Of a stretch of DNA of 11,179 nt, positions 7,385 to 11,179 are shown piece after piece. Source of the stretch: Desulfobacterales bacterium (GTDB lineage: Bacteria > Desulfobacterota > Desulfobacteria > Desulfobacterales > Desulfobacteraceae); the NCBI GenBank assembly GCA_022361095.1, contig JAKSBO010001005.1, forward strand, positions 1 to 11,179, in the 5' to 3' direction. How positions within the stretch are numbered: position 1 is the first letter of the stretch; every line of letters starts with the position of its first letter. Both the position numbers and the translations under genes were made by a program. The notes beneath the pieces are model-generated. The model saw only the letters and a program-made list of their open reading frames with translations, had not been told where the DNA came from and ran no database searches.

Positions 7385-8209
7385 ATGACAACAGAACGCC
7401 AGTGGCAAACCATCAAAGAGTTTGAAGATATCTATTTTGAATATTATGAGGGAATCGGCAAGATTACCATCAACCGTGAACGCTACCGCAACGCCTTCCG
7501 GCCCACCACCGTCCATGAGATCAGCGAATCTTTGCGCCTCTGCCGGGAGGATCAGCGCATCAATGTGGTTGTCCTGACCGGGGCCGGGGACACCGCCTTT
7601 TGCGCCGGCGGCGACCAGAATGTGAAAGGGGAGGGCGGCTATATTGATAAGGACGGCACGCCGCGCCTGAATATCCTGGAAGTTCAGAAACAGATTCGTT
7701 CCATGCCCAAACCCGTGATTGCCATGGTCAACGGGTTTGCCATCGGCGGCGGCCATGTGCTGCATGTGGTGTGCGATATCACCATTGCCAGTGAAAATGC
7801 CATCTTTGGCCAGACCGGCCCCAAAGTGGGCAGTTTTGATGCCGGATTGGGCTCATCCTATCTGGCCAGCACCATTGGCCAGAAAAAGGCCCGGGAGATC
7901 TGGTTCATGTGCCGTCAATATTCGGCTGCCGAGGCCTTGGAGATGGGGCTGGTTAATCAGGTGGTGCCCCTGGAGCAGCTTGAGGATGAGACCGTGGCCT
8001 GGGCCATGAAAATGCAGGAACACAGTCCCTTGGCCCTGCGGATGATCAAGCTGGGTCTCAATGCTGAACTTGACGGGCAGCTTGGGCTCCAGGAGTTTGC
8101 CGGTAACGCCACCTTGTTGTATTACCTGACCCAGGAGGCCCAGGAAGGGAAAAATGCATTTCTGGAAAAACGCAAACCGGATTTTGGTAAATTTCCGAAA
8201 TTTCCATGA
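7385..8209 (+). CDS. menB: 1,4-dihydroxy-2-naphthoyl-CoA synthase MenB
   Basis: This 274-residue crotonase-fold enzyme cyclises O-succinylbenzoyl-CoA to 1,4-dihydroxy-2-naphthoyl-CoA. Visible motifs are FCAGGDQ (72-78), which forms part of the oxyanion/CoA site, [30 protein letters not shown] (143-152), [13 protein letters not shown] and [21 protein letters not shown], ending in the family tail [13 protein letters not shown]. Gly145 in QTG matches Gly156 of E. coli MenB, the residue that binds catalytic bicarbonate in type I enzymes; type II enzymes have Asp there. Ser150 and Asp152 match the E. coli catalytic Ser161 and Asp163. GGAG (7375-7378) lies inside the end of menD, 6 nt before the ATG. 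The stop is followed by a 126-bp spacer before menC, the longest gap in the operon. Confidence 0.97.
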   Translation: MTTERQWQTIKEFEDIYFEYYEGIGKITINRERYRNAFRPTTVHEISESLRLCREDQRINVVVLTGAGDTAFCAGGDQNVKGEGGYIDKDGTPRLNILEVQKQIRSMPKPVIAMVNGFAIGGGHVLHVVCDITIASENAIFGQTGPKVGSFDAGLGSSYLASTIGQKKAREIWFMCRQYSAAEALEMGLVNQVVPLEQLEDETVAWAMKMQEHSPLALRMIKLGLNAELDGQLGLQEFAGNATLLYYLTQEAQEGKNAFLEKRKPDFGKFPKFP

Positions 8210-8239
8210 TGTCAATATGATAACCATTTAAGATCCTAT

Positions 8240-8297
8240 TTCACTACGAAGAACACAAAGTGCCTTGCTCTAATATCTTCACGCTCTTCATGGTGAA
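8240..8297 (+). repeat. Imperfect inverted repeat in the menB-menC spacer
   Basis: Two 21-nt arms (8240-8260 and 8277-8297) are reverse complements at 15 of 21 positions around a 16-nt centre; all six differences are transitions. The left arm contains CACTACGAAGAACAC and the right arm CTCTTCATGGTG. These resemble the ACCACGAAGAACACGAAG-type repeats scattered in many proteobacterial genomes, so this may be a decayed copy of such an element. It could form a weak hairpin in the men mRNA, but has no U-tract and is not a convincing terminator. Confidence 0.55.
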
Positions 8298-8335
8298 TCA
8301 AAATAGATTACTGGTGTTCGGATAGATTCAAAGCT

Positions 8336-9373
8336 ATGAAAGCACGTGTTATTGAACATGATTTACAGTTTAAGCGGCCGGCAGGGACATCCCGGGGGGT
8401 GCTGAACCATCGCCGGGTCTGGTATCTTGTTCTGGAAAAAGAGGGCCGGACCGGGGTGGGGGAGTGTGCGCCCTTACCCGGATTGAGTGCTGAGACCATC
8501 CCCGGGGTGGAACAGGCGCTTGCTGACCTTGCCGCAGATCCGGATCGCTTTTGTATACGGACGCCGGAACAGGGCCTGCCCTCTTCCGTGCAGTTTGCCG
8601 TGGAAACCGCACTCAGGGATCTGGAACAGACCGGTACCCGGATCCTGTACCCTTCCGGCTTCACCTGCGGCGATAAAGGCATCCCCATCAACGGCCTGAT
8701 CTGGATGGGAGAGCTGTCGTTCATGAAAGAACAGGTGCGCCGGAAACTGGATTCGGGGTGGCGGTGCATTAAACTTAAAATCGGGGCGCTTCAGTTTGAA
8801 GATGAGCTGGCAATCCTCAAAGGTATCCGGGCCGAATACAGTGCCGACGACGTTATTTTGCGGGTGGATGCCAATGGCGGGTTTTCCCCGGACGAGGTTG
8901 CGGAACGGCTTGGACAGTTGGCTGCGCTTGACATTCACTCCATTGAGCAGCCCATCGCCAAAGGACAGTGGCCTCAAATGGCTGAATTGTGCAGGCAGTC
9001 ACCCCTGGACATTGCCCTGGATGAGGAACTCATCGGGATCACGGCGCTTGAAGACAAAATTCGCCTGCTGGATGCCCTTGGGCCTCATTACCTGGTACTG
9101 AAACCCAGTCTGCATGGCGGGATGAACGGGTGTGACCAATGGATTGAACTGGCTGAGGCCAGGGGGATTGATTGGTGGATCACCTCCTATCTCGAATCCA
9201 ACCTGGGGTTAAATGCCATTGCCCAGTGGGCATTTTTAAAACAGCCCCGCCTGCACCAGGGCCTTGGGACGGGGCAGTTGTTTACCAATAATATGGATTC
9301 CCCCCTGGAAATCCGTGGGGAAGAACTGTTTTTTGATCCGGGGAAACGGTTTGTTTTCCCGGGGATATTTTAA
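8336..9373 (+). CDS. menC: o-Succinylbenzoate synthase MenC
   Basis: This 345-residue enolase-superfamily enzyme dehydrates SHCHC to o-succinylbenzoate. The N-terminal capping domain includes FKRPAGTSRG (12-21) and GECAPLPGLS. The barrel carries the full catalytic set in order: KLKIG with Lys146 and Lys148 (KxK), DANGG with metal ligand Asp178, EQP with Glu204, ALDEE with Asp229, and LKPS with Lys256. The late segment SYLESNLGLNAIAQWA is typical of the subgroup. The PAGTSRGV opening resembles Bacteroidetes MenC rather than E. coli MenC (320 residues). No strong Shine-Dalgarno is visible before the ATG at 8336 (only a weak GGATAG at 8320-8325), which, with the preceding 126-bp spacer and inverted repeat, suggests translation may be less efficient than for the other men genes. 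menE begins 4 nt after the stop. A related enolase such as dipeptide epimerase is unlikely given the context. Confidence 0.94.
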   Translation: MKARVIEHDLQFKRPAGTSRGVLNHRRVWYLVLEKEGRTGVGECAPLPGLSAETIPGVEQALADLAADPDRFCIRTPEQGLPSSVQFAVETALRDLEQTGTRILYPSGFTCGDKGIPINGLIWMGELSFMKEQVRRKLDSGWRCIKLKIGALQFEDELAILKGIRAEYSADDVILRVDANGGFSPDEVAERLGQLAALDIHSIEQPIAKGQWPQMAELCRQSPLDIALDEELIGITALEDKIRLLDALGPHYLVLKPSLHGGMNGCDQWIELAEARGIDWWITSYLESNLGLNAIAQWAFLKQPRLHQGLGTGQLFTNNMDSPLEIRGEELFFDPGKRFVFPGIF

Positions 9374-9377
9374 GATT

Positions 9378-10439
9378 GTGAATATTTTTCCCGATACCCT
9401 GTGCCTCAACGGCAGCGTGCACCAGGTGTCAACGCTTTTGCAGATGCAAACAGGGCGTCAGGGTTCCCCCCCGGGCATTGAATCCGATGTCATTGATTTT
9501 CTGGGCCAATGGTATGGGCCGGAAAGCTTCATCATCGCCCACACTTCGGGCAGCACAGGTCCGCCCAAACCCATTTTCCTTGAGAAAACCTTTGTGGCCC
9601 AAAGCGCTATGCGTACCCTTGACTTTTTTGGGCTGGAACCCGGGCAGCGTGTCCTGCTGTGTCTGCCCCTGAAGTATATCGCTGGGAAGCTTATGGTCGT
9701 CAGAGCGCTTTTGGGCGGACTTGATCTAGGTACCGCACCGCCAACCGATGATTTCGCCTTCCTGGCCCGGTCTCCTGCCGATTGTTTCCGGTTCGCCGCC
9801 ATGGTGCCCAACCAGGTGATAAAATTGCTGGAGGATTCAACGCGGTTTGACGGGCTTGACAGCTTGCTGATCGGCGGTTCGGCGTTGCCGTCACGGCTTG
9901 AAAGCGAACTTGGGAATGTGCCCACGGCCTGTTTCGCAAGTTACGGCATGACGGAAACCGCCACACATATTGCCCTTCGCCGGATAAACGGCCGGAACGC
10001 GTCCGGCAGCTTTCACTGCCTTAAAGAGATTCAGGTGGGGCTGTCTGAAAAGGGGTGTCTGACCATTGAGATGCCGGGCCTGGATGCGCCGAATCTTGAG
10101 ACCAACGATCTGGCCGAGCTTGAGGGTAATAAAAGATTCAGAATCGTGGGCCGGGCCGATAATGTGATCATCTCCGGCGGCATTAAGTATTTTCCCGAAA
10201 TGATAGAAAAAAAACTGGAAGATTTGATTGCATATCCGTTTTTCATCGGGGCCGTACCTGATGAAATCCTGGGGCACAGGATTGTTCTGGTCATTGAAGC
10301 CCGGCCGGGTGAAGGTATTGAAAAAAAACTGGATCTCTTATTTAAACAACGCCTGGGCCGTTACGAGCGGCCCAAGGATGTTGTGTTTAAAGATACATTT
10401 AAGCGCACCGGGTCCGGGAAAATCGTAAGACAGTTCTGA
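9378..10439 (+). CDS. menE: o-Succinylbenzoate-CoA ligase MenE (short form)
   Basis: This 353-residue acyl-adenylate-forming ligase activates o-succinylbenzoate with ATP and CoA to give O-succinylbenzoyl-CoA, the MenB substrate. Visible ANL-family motifs are the P-loop HTSGSTGPPKP (55-65), LLCLPLKYIAGKLMVVRALLGG, SYGMTETATH, NDLAEL, GRADNVIISGGIKYFPE, and RTGSGKIVR with Lys348 as the adenylation lysine near the C-terminus. It is about 100 residues shorter than E. coli MenE (451); the N-terminal part before the P-loop is reduced to about 50 residues, as in Bacteroidetes MenE. The start is GTG at 9378, 4 nt after the menC stop. A longer in-frame reading from ATG 9264 would overlap menC by 110 bp with residues unlike the family, so it is rejected. 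GGGGA at 9361-9365 may be a distant ribosome site, but coupling to menC is more likely. Confidence 0.94.
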   Translation: MNIFPDTLCLNGSVHQVSTLLQMQTGRQGSPPGIESDVIDFLGQWYGPESFIIAHTSGSTGPPKPIFLEKTFVAQSAMRTLDFFGLEPGQRVLLCLPLKYIAGKLMVVRALLGGLDLGTAPPTDDFAFLARSPADCFRFAAMVPNQVIKLLEDSTRFDGLDSLLIGGSALPSRLESELGNVPTACFASYGMTETATHIALRRINGRNASGSFHCLKEIQVGLSEKGCLTIEMPGLDAPNLETNDLAELEGNKRFRIVGRADNVIISGGIKYFPEMIEKKLEDLIAYPFFIGAVPDEILGHRIVLVIEARPGEGIEKKLDLLFKQRLGRYERPKDVVFKDTFKRTGSGKIVRQF

Positions 10440-10458
10440 CACCATCCTATTTGAATCG

Positions 10459-10488
10459 TTGACATGGGTTTTTATTTTTCAATATAAT
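10459..10488 (+). promoter_or_regulatory. Consensus sigma70 promoter upstream of the GAF-domain gene
   Basis: TTGACA (10459-10464) and TATAAT (10483-10488) are both perfect hexamers, separated by 18 nt. Transcription would begin near 10495 and read toward the GAF gene, leaving a long leader of about 220 nt. It is 20 bp downstream of the menE stop. Confidence 0.7.
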
Positions 10489-10564
10489 AAACTCATTAAG
10501 CTCATTTGTTTCGTTTTTTTATGTATGAGCGTCTGCGTAAACCACGGATATGTTTAAAATCATG

Positions 10565-10582
10565 TTGTGGGCTGAACCACGG
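10565..10582 (+). other. Leader hairpin upstream of the GAF-domain gene
   Basis: TTGTGG (10565-10570) and CCACGG (10577-10582) can pair (four Watson-Crick pairs plus two G-U) around a GCTGAA loop. The right arm could instead pair with CCGTG (10599-10603) in the following terminator-like hairpin, giving two mutually exclusive folds. AACCACGG also occurs at 10540-10547 and 10575-10582. A regulatory role is inference only. Confidence 0.35.
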
Positions 10583-10591
10583 TGAAAAACC

Positions 10592-10613
10592 GGGCGGTCC
10601 GTGACCGTTTTTT
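10592..10613 (+). terminator. Terminator-like hairpin between menE and the GAF gene
   Basis: CGGTC (10595-10599) and GACCG (10603-10607) form a perfect 5-bp stem, extendable by G-U pairs, around a CGT loop. Six T residues follow (10608-10613) and an A-run precedes it (10585-10589). It may end the men transcript. Because the consensus promoter lies upstream of it, it could equally attenuate transcription into the GAF gene. Confidence 0.6.
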
Positions 10614-10700
10614 AATCAGTCTGCCGGTCCTCAAGTGAAATTCGCCTTTTATTGTTCCCGGCCGGCCGACCTTAAAGAGCCGTTTGAATCTTGTCTAAAC

Positions 10701-10706
10701 AGGGAG
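10701..10706 (+). promoter_or_regulatory. Shine-Dalgarno site of the GAF-domain gene
   Basis: AGGGAG lies 7 nt before the ATG at 10714, close to ideal, which fixes the start of the partial gene at the window edge. Confidence 0.75.
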
Positions 10707-10713
10707 ATTTGTA

Positions 10714-11179
10714 ATGACCGACGCATTGGAACGTACGTTCAATCTGGAGCAATTCAGGTCCTTCAGCCATGCAATTTCAACCTATGACGATCCTAAACTT
10801 TTATTGGCGCATATTACGGAAGGGATCGCTTTGGCATTTAAACTCAAAGGCTGTTGCACTCTTGTTTTGGATGAAAAGGAAAATCAGCTCTTTATGGTGA
10901 GCAGTTACGGTATCAGTCAGGAATACCTGGAAAAAGGCCCTATTTTTATTGATGAAAAAGATCCCGCCCTTATAAAGGGAGAGCCTGTTTTTATTCAAGA
11001 TGTGCAGACCGATCCCAGGGTCCAGTATCCAAAGCAGGCGGCAGATGAGAATATCGCATCCATGCTCTCAATACCCATTAAATTCAGGCATACGGTGACA
11101 GGGGTCGTGCGCATGTATCACCATAAAGTCATTGCCGTCTGTCAAGAGGATCTGGAGTCGTTGTCCGTATTGTTTGAAC
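10714..11179 (+). CDS. GAF-domain sensory protein (partial, runs off the window)
   Basis: An open frame starts at ATG 10714 and continues to the last base, giving 155 visible residues with no stop. It begins MTDALERTFNLEQFRSFS and then shows a GAF-like fold from about residue 25. Features are a short helix DDPKLLLAHITEGIALAF, the strand CCTLVLDEKENQLFMVSSYG, the motif FIQDVQTDPRVQYPKQA, and SMLSIPIKFRHTVTGVVRMY, followed by DLESLSVLFE. GAF domains bind small ligands or mediate signalling. The output domain (kinase, cyclase or none) lies outside the window, so the function is open. The fold assignment is based on motif spacing and is fairly good. The strong ribosome site at 10701 supports the start, and the gene has its own consensus promoter and long structured leader, suggesting regulation separate from the men operon. 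Confidence 0.75.
   Translation, partial: MTDALERTFNLEQFRSFSHAISTYDDPKLLLAHITEGIALAFKLKGCCTLVLDEKENQLFMVSSYGISQEYLEKGPIFIDEKDPALIKGEPVFIQDVQTDPRVQYPKQAADENIASMLSIPIKFRHTVTGVVRMYHHKVIAVCQEDLESLSVLFE

Noticed and set aside
9264..9377. Upstream extension of menE to ATG 9264
   Set aside because: These codons overlap the end of menC in another frame and encode residues unlike MenE; the GTG at 9378 gives the expected N-terminus.
10495..10713. Known riboswitch in the GAF gene leader
   Set aside because: I compared it from memory with common classes such as cyclic di-GMP and glycine switches and saw no matching core; only generic hairpins can be supported.
1..11179. CRISPR arrays, tRNA or rRNA genes, insertion sequences and phage genes
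   Set aside because: No regularly spaced repeats, cloverleaf or rRNA-like sequence, transposase motifs or phage proteins were seen on either strand.

Overview
The window (about 11.2 kb, all recognisable genes on the + strand) looks like chromosomal DNA of an anaerobic, menaquinone-using Gram-negative bacterium. A sulfate-reducing Desulfobacterota member of the Desulfobacteraceae type is my best guess. This rests on an exosortase (XrtA/PEP-CTERM)-type exopolysaccharide module next to a menaquinone operon, mixed GC coding sequence and AT-rich spacers. It is an inference, not a database match.

Layout. (1) 1-214: non-coding upstream region with short repeats and a weak promoter candidate. (2) 215-3740: a three-gene exopolysaccharide module: a Wzz/GumC-like chain-length determinant with the extra C-terminal membrane helix of the XrtA-associated subfamily, a BY-kinase-like P-loop ATPase with an odd Walker A and no tyrosine tail, and an ExeA-like AAA+ ATPase with a C-terminal coiled coil. 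A strong intrinsic terminator (3802-3830) closes it. (3) 3908-4375: a stand-alone YbaK Cys-tRNA(Pro) deacylase. (4) 4530-10439: the menaquinone operon menF-menD-menB-menC-menE, covering chorismate to O-succinylbenzoyl-CoA and on to 1,4-dihydroxy-2-naphthoyl-CoA; menH, menA and menG/ubiE are not here. menF/menD overlap, menD/menB and menC/menE are a few bases apart, and only menB/menC are separated, by a 126-bp spacer holding an imperfect inverted repeat. (5) 10440-10713: a spacer with a perfect-hexamer sigma70 promoter and, about 100 bp downstream of it, a terminator-like hairpin. (6) 10714-end: the start of a GAF-domain protein, cut by the window edge.

How the genes work together. The first three genes should act at the inner membrane in making or exporting an extracellular polysaccharide. 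The kinase-like ATPase and the AAA+ ATPase probably control or energise the chain-length protein. The men genes form a near-complete classical (isochorismate/o-succinylbenzoate) menaquinone head-group pathway whose gene order, short MenE and several motifs resemble the Bacteroidetes versions more than the E. coli ones. The most interesting non-coding signals are the promoter-hairpin leader before the GAF gene and the inverted repeat inside the men operon. I did not find a clearly novel multi-gene system; the window is mostly recognisable families with some unusual details.
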